This document shows positions 6,491 through 7,120 of a stretch of 7,120 bases of DNA, piece by piece. How positions within the stretch are numbered: the stretch's first letter is position 1; each line of letters starts with the position of its first letter. Location of the stretch: contig JAQGLH010000074.1 of NCBI GenBank assembly GCA_028293005.1, positions 1 to 7,120 of the forward strand, in the 5' to 3' direction. The translations under genes and the position numbers were made by a program. The DNA comes from Alphaproteobacteria bacterium. Lineage in GTDB: Bacteria; Pseudomonadota; Alphaproteobacteria; Sphingomonadales; Sphingomonadaceae. Under the pieces are notes generated by a model. It did not search any database, was not told the DNA's origin, and saw nothing but the letters and a program-made list of their open reading frames with translations.

Positions 6491-7120
6491 ATGGTCACAC
6501 GTTCCGATGAGGCAAAAGTGCAAGCGCTTCCAGACAACCAAGGGCTCCGGACGGGGTCATCCGCACCGCAGGCTCCGGAACGGAATCTCGAACGTGCGCT
6601 GGGCAACCAGATCCGCACGATTCGGCGCCAGCAGGATTTGTCGGTCGCGGACCTCGCCAGCGCCGCCGGCATTTCGAACGGGATGCTGTCGAAGATCGAG
6701 AATGGCGGCATTTCCGCCTCGCTGGCCACGTTGCAGGCGATCTCGAACGTGCTCCAGGTGCCCCTCTCGAGCTTGTTCGCCTCCTTCGAGGAAAGGCAGG
6801 ATTGCTCCTATGTGCCCGCGGGATCGGGCGTCAGCATCGATCGCCGCGGCACGAAGGTCGGCCACATCTACCAATTGCTCGGCCACGTCCTGCGCGGCGA
6901 CGTCGTCGTCGAGCCTTATCTGATCACGCTCAAGGAGGATGCGGCGGCACACACCGGCTTCCGGCATAGCGGGATCGAGTTCATCTACATGCTCGAGGGC
7001 GAGGTCGATTACCGCCACGGCTCGGAAATCTATCACTTGAAGCCGGGCGATTCGTTGCTCTTCGACAGCAGCGCGCTGCATGGCCCCGAAATCCTGGGCG
7101 GCAACGATACTCGTTTCCTG
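6491..7120 (+). CDS. XRE-family HTH transcriptional regulator with cupin sensor domain (3'-truncated by window edge)
   Basis: This is a two-domain DNA-binding regulator, cut by the window after 210 residues; family members usually have about 190-230, so little is missing. After a polar, probably disordered leader (1-33) comes a Cro/C1-type helix-turn-helix (about 37-96): LGNQIRTIRRQQDLSVADLASAAGISNGMLSKIENGGISASLATLQAIS, with the canonical S-LSKIE recognition-helix pattern. A short linker leads to a cupin_2 barrel (about 138-210): FRHSGIEFIYMLEGEVDY, then YHLKPGDSLLFDSSALHG. His159, Glu163 and His197 sit where cupin metal ligands occur, but the first His of the classical motif is replaced by Phe157, so metal binding is uncertain. 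Relatives control catabolism of amines, amino acids and other small molecules, with the cupin as ligand sensor. Its place just after the sarcosine operon and on the same strand suggests local control; this is inference. The start is set by AAAGG at 6478. Confidence 0.9.
   Translation, partial: MVTRSDEAKVQALPDNQGLRTGSSAPQAPERNLERALGNQIRTIRRQQDLSVADLASAAGISNGMLSKIENGGISASLATLQAISNVLQVPLSSLFASFEERQDCSYVPAGSGVSIDRRGTKVGHIYQLLGHVLRGDVVVEPYLITLKEDAAAHTGFRHSGIEFIYMLEGEVDYRHGSEIYHLKPGDSLLFDSSALHGPEILGGNDTRFL

Noticed and set aside
6466..6510. 14-codon frame MREHKGGADGHTFR before and overlapping the regulator start, as a leader peptide
   Set aside because: AAGGG directly abuts its ATG, leaving no proper ribosome-binding spacing, and the peptide has no regulatory-looking residue run.
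6369..6923. 184-codon plus-strand frame overlapping the end of folD and the regulator
   Set aside because: It conflicts with the clear HTH-cupin reading of the adjacent frame, is Arg/Ser-rich, and has no recognisable domain.

Overview
The window is a high-GC (roughly two-thirds G+C by eye), gene-dense, all plus-strand stretch of a Gram-negative chromosome, most likely an alphaproteobacterium. That guess rests on codon use, the style of the SoxBDAG proteins and the XRE-cupin regulator. I cannot name a genus.

Layout: the window opens inside soxB, with about its first third missing. It continues with soxD, soxA and soxG, which completes the four-subunit heterotetrameric sarcosine oxidase in the order B-D-A-G. 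Directly downstream are purU (10-formyl-THF hydrolase) and folD (5,10-methylene-THF dehydrogenase/cyclohydrolase). The six genes are packed as one apparent operon: 12 nt between soxB and soxD, a 4-nt ATGA overlap between soxD and soxA, an 8-nt overlap between soxA and a GTG-started soxG, 31 nt before purU, and 3 nt between purU and folD. After a 78-nt gap that holds the only clearly AT-rich stretch of the window comes a helix-turn-helix/cupin regulator, which runs off the right edge.

How the genes work together: SoxBDAG demethylates sarcosine to glycine, using THF and O2 and giving 5,10-methylene-THF and H2O2. FolD oxidises and hydrates the methylene group to 10-formyl-THF with NADP+. PurU hydrolyses this to formate and free THF, which can return to the oxidase. 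The cluster is therefore a self-contained route for disposing of the N-methyl group of sarcosine (the end of glycine betaine, dimethylglycine or creatine catabolism) without depleting THF. The XRE-cupin protein is a plausible local regulator, but its ligand and targets cannot be read from the sequence.

I saw no mobile element, RNA gene, CRISPR array or clear terminator, and no gene of unknown family. This looks like a well-formed version of a known pathway rather than an undescribed system. The most open points are the regulator's ligand, the AT-rich segment before it, the short SoxG and the C-terminal tail on FolD.
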